64,000 nucleotides of DNA from Sulfurospirillum sp. (GTDB taxonomy: Bacteria > Campylobacterota > Campylobacteria > Campylobacterales > Sulfurospirillaceae): contig JACUTU010000006.1 in NCBI GenBank assembly GCA_014859685.1, positions 1 through 64,000 on the forward strand, given 5' to 3'. The notes under the pieces were generated by a model, which was not told the DNA's origin, made no database searches, and worked only from the letters and a program-made list of their open reading frames with translations. The stretch's first letter is position 1; each line of letters begins with the position of its first letter. A program made the translations under genes and the position numbers. This document shows, one piece after another, positions 1 to 8,612 of the stretch.

Positions 1-17
1 GCCGATGATACTTTCCC

Positions 18-1463
18 TTACTGGGATGGAAATGTAGGTCGCTGCCGGATTTGTGCTCGTTTTAAAATTCCTTCTATCATATTGTTAAAAACCAGCCAAT
101 GTATAGGTATTAGTGCATACCAGTACAATCTTCCCCATATGCCTTTTGGATAAAAGTAAGCTGATTGGATTAATTTTTTATCTTTTATTTTGAATTCTAA
201 CCAAGCATTTCCTGGTACTATCATCTGTGCATAAAGCAAAAGTCTCTCATCTTTTTTGATATCTATAACTCTCCAAAAATCTAAACAATCACTTATACGC
301 AAATCGCATTCACTTCTTCTTCCTCGTTTGAGTCCAACACCACCCATCATTTTGTCCATGATGCCACGAATTTCCCATAAAAAATCATAATCAAACCAAC
401 CATTTTCACCGCCAATTGCTGTAAATGAGTCAAATACTTCTTTATTGCTAAGATTATCAATGTTACGAACTTTTCTATCCATAAAGAGTGCGTTAGCAAA
501 CTCTTTTTCATGATCTCTGTCCCAAATTTTTCCAGCATTGTCATTCCATCTGCTGATAACTTGATTTTCCTTTATCTGAAAAATTGCTTTTTTAACAGCT
601 TTTTTATAAGATTGTGGATGTATGTTTGGAAAATATTTTTTAGCATTATCATTTTGAACTGTAACTTCTGATTTAAGACCCTCTATGAGTGCTTTTGCTA
701 CTTTAAATGGAACTGGCGTAAAGAGATTGAGCCAATATGACGAAAGGTTAATACTCATAAGTGGCACTGGAAAAATATATCGCTTTAAACCAAGTACACT
801 AGCGGTTTGAATCATCATATCTTTATAGCTCATCTGCTGTGATCCTATGTCAATAATGAGATTTTTATCAGTTTCTAAAGGTAGTGCTGCGATTAAATAA
901 GAAAGTACATCATCAACGCCTATTGGTTGAGCGAGTGTTGCAACCCATTTTGGTGTTATCATGAGGGGCAATTTTTCAGCTAAATGTCTGATGATTTCAA
1001 AACTTGCGCTACCAGAACCTATCACCACACCTGCTCTAAACCAAACAGTTTTGATATGTGCATTTGAGCTTAAAACTTCACCTGTTTCGAGTCTACTGAG
1101 TAAATGTTCGCTTGTATTAGCATTTTTGACACCAAGACCGCCTAGATAGATAACTTTCTTAACCTTACATGTAGCGGCTATATCAATAAAACTTTGGGCT
1201 AATTGTTTATCTTTTTGTTTATAATTTGATTCATTCAAAGAATGTAGAAAATAGTAAGCAACATCAATATTTTTGAGTGCTGCTCGCAGTGTTTGTGGAT
1301 CTTTTGCATCACCTTCGCAAATCTCTATATCATCTCGAAATTCCCCTGAAATACTCTGTTTGTGTCGCACTAAAACACGAATTTTTATATCAGGATTTTG
1401 CATTAATGCTAGCATTAAGCGCCTACCGATATATCCTGTAACGCCTGTTAATAATACATGCAT
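18..1463 (-). CDS. SDR-family NAD(P)-binding protein with DUF2867 C-terminal domain (YbjT-like)
   Basis: A 481-residue protein. The N-terminal half is an atypical short-chain dehydrogenase/reductase Rossmann domain with the glycine-rich dinucleotide motif TGVTGYIG at residues 6-13. The C-terminal third (about 340-475) has the DUF2867 signature: a GWFDYDFLWEIRG stretch, then GGVGLKRGRRS and DFWRVI. Together these match the large NAD(P)H-binding DUF2867 proteins whose substrate is not known. The SDR Tyr-x-x-x-Lys pair is not evident, so catalysis is uncertain. The gene stands alone on the minus strand, 88 bp beyond the acetyltransferase gene. The ATG directly precedes the Rossmann strand, which supports the start. 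Its coding sequence holds a TACATGTA palindrome at 1166; another lies just upstream at 1505. Confidence 0.85.
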   Translation of the reverse strand: MHVLLTGVTGYIGRRLMLALMQNPDIKIRVLVRHKQSISGEFRDDIEICEGDAKDPQTLRAALKNIDVAYYFLHSLNESNYKQKDKQLAQSFIDIAATCKVKKVIYLGGLGVKNANTSEHLLSRLETGEVLSSNAHIKTVWFRAGVVIGSGSASFEIIRHLAEKLPLMITPKWVATLAQPIGVDDVLSYLIAALPLETDKNLIIDIGSQQMSYKDMMIQTASVLGLKRYIFPVPLMSINLSSYWLNLFTPVPFKVAKALIEGLKSEVTVQNDNAKKYFPNIHPQSYKKAVKKAIFQIKENQVISRWNDNAGKIWDRDHEKEFANALFMDRKVRNIDNLSNKEVFDSFTAIGGENGWFDYDFLWEIRGIMDKMMGGVGLKRGRRSECDLRISDCLDFWRVIDIKKDERLLLYAQMIVPGNAWLEFKIKDKKLIQSAYFYPKGIWGRLYWYALIPIHWLVFNNMIEGILKRAQIRQRPTFPSQ

Positions 1464-1551
1464 GTTTATACCCCAGTTAAATTTTTAAAAAAGTATAGCA
1501 CCTTTACATGTAAGCTTGTAGCTTTACAGTGTTCTTTGGTTTTTAAAGACT

Positions 1552-2010
1552 TTAAAACTCCTCTTCAAAAAGGCGATAAGGAGTTTTTTTCATACCGAGT
1601 GTTTCGTACTGTTTTTGAGTCTTTTTATCGTCTTTATCTACATACAATCTGATACCACACACATCATCATGTTCTTTTGCAAGACTTTTTGCTTTTTGAA
1701 AAATAGCATCGTGTATTTGTGTTGCATGCTCTTCGTTGCTCACGAAAATTCCTTGGATACAATAATACGCCCCATTGCTCCAATCGCTCCATTCACGAGT
1801 AACCATACTGATGCCAACGATTTGTTTTCGCACTTCTGCCACAAGATAGAAACCATTGTTAAAACTTGAAAAAACTTTATGTACACCCTCTTTTGTGGTT
1901 TGTAAAGAGAGGTTTTTGTTGATAGTTTCTTTAGCAAAATTTACATTAAATTCGGCAATTTTTTTTGCATCGTCTCTTGTGGCTATGCGTACTTGTATGG
2001 CTTCATTCAT
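1552..2010 (-). CDS. GNAT-family N-acetyltransferase
   Basis: A 152-residue protein with the layout of GCN5-related acetyltransferases. It opens with an IRIATRDDA-type strand (residues 7-14), followed by a substrate-side helix region. A central strand pair, VAEVRKQIVGISMV, leads to IQGIFVSNEEHA, the usual position of the acetyl-CoA loop and helix. The C-terminal RLYVDKDD...YETLGM is the typical N-alkyltransferase end motif. The acceptor substrate cannot be told from sequence. It is the last gene of the ftsW-murG group: its ATG lies 2 bp after the stop of the upstream 78-residue membrane protein, so co-transcription is likely. Confidence 0.85.
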   Translation of the reverse strand: MNEAIQVRIATRDDAKKIAEFNVNFAKETINKNLSLQTTKEGVHKVFSSFNNGFYLVAEVRKQIVGISMVTREWSDWSNGAYYCIQGIFVSNEEHATQIHDAIFQKAKSLAKEHDDVCGIRLYVDKDDKKTQKQYETLGMKKTPYRLFEEEF

Positions 2011-2012
2011 TT

Positions 2013-2249
2013 TTAATCCCTTTTTGTTCGTATGATTTTATAGATTCGATAACTTAATGCAAGGAGAGTATAGATAATGCCTAAAGCTATAAAAAAATTG
2101 ATCATAAGTTGCTTGTATTGCCCATCAAGACCAAAATACCCACCAGCAGATGCGAGTGCTATGAGTGTGACAATGATGGCAAATCCTATGATAATATCCC
2201 CTATAATAGGAATTTTGGCTACATTTGAGAAGAATTTTTTTGAACTCAC
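2013..2249 (-). CDS. small two-helix membrane protein, unknown function
   Basis: A 78-residue protein with two predicted membrane segments (about 14-37 and 47-67), a short glycine-rich link between them and a basic C-terminus (YKIIRTKRD). I recognise no family. The start ATG overlaps the murG stop by 4 bp (ATGA) and the next gene starts 2 bp after its stop, so it is translated within the ftsW-murG operon. That position hints at a cell-envelope role, but this is inference from neighbours only. Confidence 0.7.
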   Translation of the reverse strand: MSSKKFFSNVAKIPIIGDIIIGFAIIVTLIALASAGGYFGLDGQYKQLMINFFIALGIIYTLLALSYRIYKIIRTKRD

Positions 2250-3268
2250 TTGTCGTCCTTGAGTATAATATCTACTATCTTTTTCATACCATTTCTTCCT
2301 ATACTCAACAGTAGTTTTTGTGATATTTTTTCAAGCGGTATTTGGTAAATTACACTCATAAAATCTTTTTTCGATAATTCTTCTTGGCGTAAAATAGTAG
2401 CTAAACTTAAATTGCTTAAGCTTTTTGCATTGCTATATTGGTGATCATTTGCCGCATATGGATAAGGGATAAAAAGTGCTGGCAAGGCATTAGCACATAA
2501 TTCCCAAAGCGTGCTAGCGCCAGCCCGACTTATAGCAAGATCTGCTTTTTGAATGCTTTTAATAATCTCTTTTGAAAATGCAAAACACTCTACATGTAAG
2601 CCTTGTTTGCTATAAAATTGGCTTACTCGTTCAAAGTCGCCTTTGCCTGTTTGATGTATTATTTGCACGCCTTTATCAAGAAGATTTTTGGCATTATACA
2701 TCGCGAGTTCATTGATAAAGTTAGCTCCTTGTGAGCCGCCTAGAAAAATGATAGTTTGCAACTCTTTTCTTACTCTTTTGTGTTGGAAAAATAGTTCACT
2801 TACGGGGTAGTCTTGTACTTTTGAGCGAGGATCGTATGAGGAAAAAAATTCTTTTGCAAAAGGTTTGAGTAGTTTATTGAGAGTGCCTATAGTTGCATTT
2901 TGTTCGTGTATATATAAAGGTTTGCGTAAAAGTATACTAGCAATTGATGCAGCAGCTCCAGAATAGCCACCAACACAAAATACAGCATCTATCTTGTGTA
3001 GTTTGAAAATCTGCTTACATGTAAGTACGGCTTTAAAAATATCTACAAGCACTGCTATTTTTTTGAAGCCTTTTTTGTTCACAACTCCCTTTGTGTTTAA
3101 AAAATAGCTTGATAAAAATCCAGTATCTTGCTCAAACCAATCCCTATCTTGTCCATGTTTTGAGCCAATATAAATAGGCTTTAATCCCCTCAAACCTAAT
3201 TCTTCTCGCATCGCTTTGATTATGGCAAGATGTCCGCCAGTTCCACCGCCCGTGAGTGCTATATTCAT
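2246..3268 (-). CDS. murG: UDP-N-acetylglucosamine--LPS-type lipid I GlcNAc transferase MurG
   Basis: MurG adds GlcNAc to lipid I at the cytoplasmic face of the membrane, making lipid II. The 340-residue product shows GGGTGGH at residues 7-13, GGSQGA in the second half and the nucleotide-sugar site ISRAGASTLWELCANALPALFIPYPYA split over two strands, all MurG hallmarks. An in-frame ATG 48 bp further upstream exists, but it would add a 16-residue tail inside ftsW. The chosen start at 3268 gives the standard N-terminus and a 4-bp ATGA overlap with the ftsW stop. Coupling to ftsW makes sense because FtsW uses the lipid II that MurG makes. A TACATGTA site at 3016 encodes a TCK tripeptide. Confidence 0.95.
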   Translation of the reverse strand: MNIALTGGGTGGHLAIIKAMREELGLRGLKPIYIGSKHGQDRDWFEQDTGFLSSYFLNTKGVVNKKGFKKIAVLVDIFKAVLTCKQIFKLHKIDAVFCVGGYSGAAASIASILLRKPLYIHEQNATIGTLNKLLKPFAKEFFSSYDPRSKVQDYPVSELFFQHKRVRKELQTIIFLGGSQGANFINELAMYNAKNLLDKGVQIIHQTGKGDFERVSQFYSKQGLHVECFAFSKEIIKSIQKADLAISRAGASTLWELCANALPALFIPYPYAANDHQYSNAKSLSNLSLATILRQEELSKKDFMSVIYQIPLEKISQKLLLSIGRNGMKKIVDIILKDDK

Positions 3269-4425
3269 AATTTTGCTCTCTTGCTGATCATAAGTACCAT
3301 GCCCATTCCAAAACAAAGTGCAAGCAAAGAACTACCACCATAACTTAAAAAAGGAACAGCGATACCTTTTATAGGTGTGATGGAAGTGATGCCATAAGCA
3401 TTCATCAAAAAGGAAAATACTATAAGTAAGCCCATGCCTAACGAAAAAAGATAAAAAACACGGTTGGAGCTTCTGCTAGAGATGCGAAAAATGCGGTAAA
3501 TGATGAGAAATATAATGCAAGTTAAAAAAGTCACACCAATCGCCCCTATCTCCTCAGCTATACCTGCCAATACAAAGTCTGTATGTACTTCACTTAAGTA
3601 ACCTAGTTTAAAAATGCCTCCCCCAAGTCCCTCGCCAAACAATCCGCCATGTCTTATGGCATTGAGTGAATGCGATATTTGGTAGGGTTCTGGAGCATTT
3701 TCAACTCGAAGTGCGTGAGCAATCTGTGTTGGAAAGAGCGAAAGCACCATATCTTGTATCGTTGCCCACCAAGTTTTTATCCGCAACATTCTATGATCTG
3801 ATGTTATGATTGCAATAATAAAAATAACAATCGCACTTGAAACACTAATAACAAATAGTTTTACGCTTGTGCCTGCGAAAAATATCATGACAGCAAGTGT
3901 AAGCGCAAGTACAACAACTTGCCCAAGATCATTTTGTAGCACCGCTATGAGATAAATGACGATTAAAAAAACACCGACATAAGGAACGATGAGTTTAATC
4001 TCCTCTTTGAGTGTTTTTTTACTTTCATCAAGTTTTCTCGCAAAACTCCACGCAAGAAAATAAACAAAACCAATCTTAAAAAATTCAACAGGTGCAAATG
4101 AAAATCCCGGAAGTCGTATCCATCGTTTTGCACCACCAGCACTTGTGACTAAACTCTCTGGCAAAAAGTGCATAATGCCCATCAAAAAAAGACAAAGAAA
4201 AAATATGCCAAGTCCTAAAAAAGAGAGATGACGATCAGGATTGAGTCTTGAAAGAGACCACATCAAAAAAATCCCAACCATTCCCACAGTAAATTGACGC
4301 ACAAAAAAATGCCATTCATTGTAGTTAAAATACAGTGTCGTAAATACAGGCAAAGAAAGTGAAAAAACGATACCTACAAAAATACAAAAGGTAGATAAAA
4401 TAAAAAGTGTTTTATCGGTAGCCAT
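3265..4425 (-). CDS. ftsW: SEDS-family peptidoglycan polymerase FtsW
   Basis: A 386-residue polytopic membrane protein of the SEDS family (FtsW/RodA/SpoVE), which polymerises lipid II into glycan strands with a class B penicillin-binding protein. Visible family motifs are the loop GLFGEGLGGGIFKLGYLSEVHTDFV (as GEGLGGG, then HTDF and EEIG) and SYGGSS near the C-terminus. About ten hydrophobic segments are apparent. Pairing with murG and proximity to a class B PBP (5788-7563) favour FtsW over RodA. The same ftsW, flgB, flgC, fliE, PBP order is known, as I recall it, from Helicobacter pylori. It is divergent from the flagellar rod operon. Confidence 0.9.
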   Translation of the reverse strand: MATDKTLFILSTFCIFVGIVFSLSLPVFTTLYFNYNEWHFFVRQFTVGMVGIFLMWSLSRLNPDRHLSFLGLGIFFLCLFLMGIMHFLPESLVTSAGGAKRWIRLPGFSFAPVEFFKIGFVYFLAWSFARKLDESKKTLKEEIKLIVPYVGVFLIVIYLIAVLQNDLGQVVVLALTLAVMIFFAGTSVKLFVISVSSAIVIFIIAIITSDHRMLRIKTWWATIQDMVLSLFPTQIAHALRVENAPEPYQISHSLNAIRHGGLFGEGLGGGIFKLGYLSEVHTDFVLAGIAEEIGAIGVTFLTCIIFLIIYRIFRISSRSSNRVFYLFSLGMGLLIVFSFLMNAYGITSITPIKGIAVPFLSYGGSSLLALCFGMGMVLMISKRAKL

Positions 4426-4491
4426 CTTGCTCTTTTCTCTATTTTTTTATCATTCTACAAAAAAAATCTTTAAAATGTGATTGAAAAAAAA

Positions 4492-4505
4492 GGAATAAAT
4501 ATTGC
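4492..4505 (+). promoter_or_regulatory. candidate sigma-54 (-24/-12) promoter for flgB-flgC-fliE
   Basis: A GG dinucleotide at 4492-4493 is followed after exactly 10 bases by GC at 4504-4505, in the context AAAGGAAT...ATTGCTT. This fits the GG-N10-GC core and the TTGCT -12 element of RpoN promoters, although the -24 box lacks the usual TGGC. The site is 35-48 bp before the chosen flgB start. In Campylobacter and Helicobacter, rod and hook genes belong largely to the RpoN/FlgSR regulon, which makes the site plausible. Confidence 0.45.
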
Positions 4506-4539
4506 TTATATTGCACTAGAAATATACAAAGGTAAAAAG

Positions 4540-4968
4540 ATGTTTAGCACAACAAAAGCAAAACCACTTATGGAACAAGCACTCAATGCAAGGGCTTTGC
4601 GTCAAGAACTTATAGCTAGCAATATAGCAAATATCGATACACCTTTTTATAAAGCAAGAGATGTTGATTTTGAAACAACACTTATACAAGCCACACATAA
4701 GATGTATGATAAAGATGTTACTTCAAAACTTGCACTAGCTAAAACAAACGGCGCACATCTTGATGCACCACAACAAAGTGCTAGCGCAAAGGGTACAATT
4801 TTTTTGCGTGATGGACATATGGCGAGAAACGATGCAAATACGGTTGATCTTGATGTGGAAACAACTGAGATGGGCAAAAATGACATTATGTTCAACGCGC
4901 TCACCGCCGCACTCAAAAAAAATAGTGCAATTTTTAGAAGTGTTATCGATGCATCAAGTAAAGTTTAA
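4540..4968 (+). CDS. flgB: flagellar basal-body rod protein FlgB
   Basis: A proximal rod subunit of the flagellar basal body, 142 residues. The rod-family motif ASNIANIDTPFYKARD lies at about residues 26-41, and the C-terminal helix (FNALTAALKKNSAIFRSVI) is the region that packs in the rod. An upstream GTG at 4477 is in frame. The ATG at 4540 is preferred because it gives the canonical short N-terminal helix and leaves the candidate sigma-54 promoter upstream of the gene. It is the first gene of flgB-flgC-fliE; flgC follows after 10 bp. Confidence 0.95.
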   Translation: MFSTTKAKPLMEQALNARALRQELIASNIANIDTPFYKARDVDFETTLIQATHKMYDKDVTSKLALAKTNGAHLDAPQQSASAKGTIFLRDGHMARNDANTVDLDVETTEMGKNDIMFNALTAALKKNSAIFRSVIDASSKV

Positions 4969-4978
4969 GGAAAATTAG

Positions 4979-5473
4979 ATGGGATATTTAAGCGATTTTG
5001 ATATAAGTGGATACGGACTTTCAGCACAACGCTTTCGTATGAATGTTATTAGTTCAAACATAGCAAATGCAAATACGACAAGAACCAGTGAGGGCGGACC
5101 TTATCAGCGAAAAGAGGTACTTTTTAAAGCTTTTGATTTTCAAAAAGAACTCAACGAACAAATTGCAGAACAAAACAGTATGTTACAATATGAAAATCCA
5201 CTCAATGATCCATTTTTGCAAAGCGATGCAAAACCTGCTATAATGAGCGTTTTAGTGGATAAAGTTGTGCGAGATGATAGTGATTTTATACTCAAGTTTG
5301 ATCCAAGTCATCCAGATGCAAACAAAGAAGGTTATGTAGCATACCCAAATATAAATCCAGTCATTGAAATGGCCGATTTGATTGAAGCAACAAGGGCATA
5401 TCAGGCCAATGTTGCCGCTTTTCAAAGTGCAAAAGCGATGGCAAATAGTTCCATAGATATGTTGCGAGGATAA
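4979..5473 (+). CDS. flgC: flagellar basal-body rod protein FlgC
   Basis: A 164-residue proximal rod protein. The N-terminal helix and SSNIANANTTRTSEGGPYQR motif (from about residue 24), plus the C-terminal ATRAYQANVAAFQSAKAM helix, are diagnostic of FlgC and FlgG-type rod proteins. The ATG is preceded by AAGGAAAA. It assembles with FlgB and FliE to join the MS ring to the rod. Confidence 0.95.
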   Translation: MGYLSDFDISGYGLSAQRFRMNVISSNIANANTTRTSEGGPYQRKEVLFKAFDFQKELNEQIAEQNSMLQYENPLNDPFLQSDAKPAIMSVLVDKVVRDDSDFILKFDPSHPDANKEGYVAYPNINPVIEMADLIEATRAYQANVAAFQSAKAMANSSIDMLRG

Positions 5474-5476
5474 AAG

Positions 5477-5779
5477 ATGCAAAATAGTATAGATAAATTA
5501 TCAGGCTTACAAGCACTCAACAAAACGCTTGATGCCAATACAAAAATAGAACAATCAGGAACAGACTTTTCAAAAGTACTGCAAGATTCACTTAATGAGC
5601 TCAATACAACACAAGTGCAAAGCGACAAAGCGATGGCAGATATAGCTACCGGAGAGGTAAAAAATCTCCACCAAGCAGCACTCGCTATCGGCAAAGCTGA
5701 AACAAGTATGAAAATGATGCTTGAAATTAGAAACAAAGCGTTAAGTGCCTATAAAGAGATCTCAAGAACCCAACTATAA
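5477..5779 (+). CDS. fliE: flagellar hook-basal body complex protein FliE
   Basis: A 100-residue FliE, the adaptor between the FliF MS ring and the rod. The conserved C-terminal half has the pattern DFSKVLQDSLNELN...VQSDKAMADIATGEV and ends in KMMLEIRNKALSAYKEISR, the classic FliE terminus. It starts 3 bp after the flgC stop and is followed after 8 bp by a class B PBP, the order known from Helicobacter and Campylobacter. Confidence 0.93.
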   Translation: MQNSIDKLSGLQALNKTLDANTKIEQSGTDFSKVLQDSLNELNTTQVQSDKAMADIATGEVKNLHQAALAIGKAETSMKMMLEIRNKALSAYKEISRTQL

Positions 5780-5787
5780 TTGACCTC

Positions 5788-7563
5788 ATGGAACACTCCG
5801 ATACCCGTAAAATCAAAATATTATTTTTATTTACTATTGTTTTTTTTGGGTTTATCATTTTTTTGGGTACGCTTTTTTATTGGGCGCAAATCGACAGAAG
5901 ACTTCCAACTTTAAGCTATGAAGAAAATGATTTTGCCTCACGAGGGAGCATCATAAGTAGTGATGGATTTAAGATTGCTACGAGCAAAAAACTTTATAAA
6001 GCCAGCGTCGATACACGCAATATTGATCCCGACAAAAGAACATTGTTTTTGAAGCTTTACTCTTTGTATAGCGGCGATCCTATTGAGCAAATAGATAAAA
6101 TTCTCAAATCAAACAATGGCATTGTTGTGCTTTCATACAAAATAGATGCCAAAAAAGCAAAATATATTCAATCATTAGCTAAAAAACTTATCAGATTAGG
6201 CGTTTTTAGGAGCTATGAAGATCCAAAAACAAAAGTAACATTCACGCATGGTTTAAGTGTTGGAGAAAGTGGTGAAAATCGTTTGTATCCTGCAAAAACA
6301 AGTATGACGCCGCTGGTTGGTTATATAAAAAAAATAGAGCAAGATTCCATCACAAAAGTTATGGGTGTGAAGGGGATTGAACGCTATTATGAAGATAAGC
6401 TTTTAGCGATTCAAGACTCATTTACACAAGGGCAAAGAGATCTTTCAAATGCCATCATTCTTAATGGAAAAAGCGTCAGTTTAGACAAGATAGACGGGTA
6501 TGATATCCATCTCAGCATCTCTTTAAAATTGCAAAAATTACTTGAAAATCTTTTGGATGAACGAAAAAAAGAGTTTGATGCAAAAGAGATTGTTGTTGCG
6601 GTTATGCATGCAAAAAGTGGGGCAATTTTAAGTTTGGCAAGCTCAAATCGTTATGATCCGAATTTTATCAAACGAGAAGATTACAATGCACTCAATCCAT
6701 CAAGCATTGAAGATGTATTTGAGCCAGGATCTGTGATGAAATCTATTATATTTTCACTTTTATTGCGAGAAAATAAGGTAAATCCTTATGATATCGTTCG
6801 TGTATATGGTGGCAAGTTTAAATTGGGCAAACAAGTTATAACAGATACGCATGATTATGAATGGTTGAGTGCTGAGGATGTTATCGTGCATTCAAGCAAC
6901 ATAGGTATGGCACAACTTGCACAAAACCTTGATGCTATTGAGTTTTATCAGGGGCTAAAAGATTTTGGATTTTCGCAAAAAACAAATATTGATTTACCAT
7001 ATGAAGCTAAAGGTATGATTCCTCCGATACAAAAATTAAAATCCCAAACTTATAAGGCAACCGTGTCTTATGGTTATGGTTTAAGCACTACTTTTATGCA
7101 GATTTTAAAAGCGTACAATGTTTTTAACAACAATGGCAGGATGGTCACGCCTTCTCTTGTTTCGCATATTGCCTTACAAAATGGCAAAAAATATGAAATG
7201 CCAAGCAGTAATGAAAAAGAAATTTTGCCGATATCAGTTGCCAAAAGAATGCAAAAAATCCTCATAAAAACTGTAAAAAAAGGAACAGGTACTCGTGCGG
7301 CGTATGAGGGATTGCAGATCGGTGGTAAAACAGGAACGGCGCACATTGCATCTGATGGGGGTTATGCAAATAATTACAATAGTTCATTTGTGGGTTTTGC
7401 AAACGATGATAAAAACAAATTTACAATCGGTGTTTTAGTGCGAGAACCAAAAAAGCGATACTATCATTTTGCTTCACTCAATGCAGTACCTATCTTTAGA
7501 GAAGTCGTTGCGAAGCTTGTTGATGAGGGCTATTTGCAGCCAAATCTTACGAGTGAACAATAA
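5788..7563 (+). CDS. ftsI: class B penicillin-binding protein 2 / FtsI-type peptidoglycan transpeptidase
   Basis: A 591-residue monofunctional DD-transpeptidase that crosslinks peptidoglycan in the periplasm. It has one N-terminal membrane anchor (about 9-32), a dimerisation/pedestal domain (50-230) and a transpeptidase domain (about 260-580). The three penicilloyl-serine motifs are present: S315-VMK, S369-S-N371 and K514-TG. Its length and simple architecture fit the FtsI/PBP3 division enzyme, the usual partner of FtsW encoded divergently nearby. A PBP2 (elongation) role is less likely but not excluded. The last 17 bp overlap the convergent hemH gene, so there is no room for an intergenic terminator. 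Confidence 0.9.
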   Translation: MEHSDTRKIKILFLFTIVFFGFIIFLGTLFYWAQIDRRLPTLSYEENDFASRGSIISSDGFKIATSKKLYKASVDTRNIDPDKRTLFLKLYSLYSGDPIEQIDKILKSNNGIVVLSYKIDAKKAKYIQSLAKKLIRLGVFRSYEDPKTKVTFTHGLSVGESGENRLYPAKTSMTPLVGYIKKIEQDSITKVMGVKGIERYYEDKLLAIQDSFTQGQRDLSNAIILNGKSVSLDKIDGYDIHLSISLKLQKLLENLLDERKKEFDAKEIVVAVMHAKSGAILSLASSNRYDPNFIKREDYNALNPSSIEDVFEPGSVMKSIIFSLLLRENKVNPYDIVRVYGGKFKLGKQVITDTHDYEWLSAEDVIVHSSNIGMAQLAQNLDAIEFYQGLKDFGFSQKTNIDLPYEAKGMIPPIQKLKSQTYKATVSYGYGLSTTFMQILKAYNVFNNNGRMVTPSLVSHIALQNGKKYEMPSSNEKEILPISVAKRMQKILIKTVKKGTGTRAAYEGLQIGGKTGTAHIASDGGYANNYNSSFVGFANDDKNKFTIGVLVREPKKRYYHFASLNAVPIFREVVAKLVDEGYLQPNLTSEQ

Positions 7564-8494
7564 TCTCTTTGAGCATTGCAACAAAAGCATCCGCATCATT
7601 TGGGCATTTCGCAACGCGATATTCTTCGTAACCTAACGCATGTGCAACTTCTCTGTATTCTATATCAAGTTCAAATTCCGTCTCAGAATTGTCAATTGTA
7701 AAAGAGAGTGGGGCAATGAGAACTTTCTTACATGTAAGACTTTTGAGTTTCTCTTCAAGTGAAGGTTCAAGCCATTTTACAGGTCCTAATTTTGATTGGT
7801 ACGCTACATGTACGCCTTGAAATACTATCTTCTTAGCTTGCAACATTGCTTTGATATGTTCTACATGTAAGAGGATTTCTCGTTGGTACGGATCACCTTT
7901 ATCGACGATCTTTTGCGGGAGAGAGTGCGCCGAGCAGATGAGCGTAAAATCTTTTGGATCCTGATCTCCAAGAGCTTCTAAAATCCTTTGTATGAGCAAC
8001 TCGTTGTATCGTTCATTGCCAAAAAATCGCTTGATAGAGGAAAGTTTTAAATCCATTTTTTTTGAACGCATAAGTGTGCGAAAATCTTCCAATGAAGATT
8101 TAGTGGTTGTCGTTGAGAAGTGCGGATACAAAGGCAAAAGAAATACTTCCTTAATCCCTTTTTCTTGAATCTGTGCTAAAGCTTCATCGCCAAAAGGAGG
8201 CGTATAACGCATAGCAAAAGTGATGAATGTATCGTCAAACTCTTTTTGCAATTTCGCAACAAGTGCTTTAGTGTAGCCAACAATTGGTGATTTGCCACCA
8301 ATTTGTGAGTAATTTTTTTTGGCCGCTTTACTTCTAGAAGTCACGATCATAAAAGCTATAAAAGAGCGAAGAAAATCACTTTTTACTGTGATGATATTTT
8401 TATCATTGAACATATTATGTAAAAAAACTTTTACTTCATCAAGATTGTTTGGTCCTCCCATATTGAGTAAAACTACAGCTTTTTTTTGCATCAT
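7547..8494 (-). CDS. hemH: ferrochelatase HemH
   Basis: HemH inserts ferrous iron into protoporphyrin IX in the last step of heme synthesis. The 315-residue protein opens with VVLLNMGGP, the family N-terminus. It has SAHSLPQKIVDKGDPY, whose His is the metal-side ligand, and SFTIDNSETEFELDIEY, whose acidic residues face the active site. It is convergent with and overlaps the PBP gene by 17 bp. Three TACATGTA sites (7729, 7805, 7862) lie in its C-terminal half. Confidence 0.93.
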   Translation of the reverse strand: MMQKKAVVLLNMGGPNNLDEVKVFLHNMFNDKNIITVKSDFLRSFIAFMIVTSRSKAAKKNYSQIGGKSPIVGYTKALVAKLQKEFDDTFITFAMRYTPPFGDEALAQIQEKGIKEVFLLPLYPHFSTTTTKSSLEDFRTLMRSKKMDLKLSSIKRFFGNERYNELLIQRILEALGDQDPKDFTLICSAHSLPQKIVDKGDPYQREILLHVEHIKAMLQAKKIVFQGVHVAYQSKLGPVKWLEPSLEEKLKSLTCKKVLIAPLSFTIDNSETEFELDIEYREVAHALGYEEYRVAKCPNDADAFVAMLKEIIVHS

Positions 8495-8612
8495 GTCTAG
8501 CCCTTATGTCCAAAATTTAGGTGATATCTTAGCAATAAAGGGTAAATAATTATGCTATTTTAAAATGCTTTTGGCTAAAATAAGAGAATTTTTAAACACA
8601 ATAGGAAAAACG

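Noticed and set aside
4477-4539. GTG start for flgB
   Set aside because: It would add 21 residues not typical of FlgB and place the start upstream of the candidate sigma-54 promoter.
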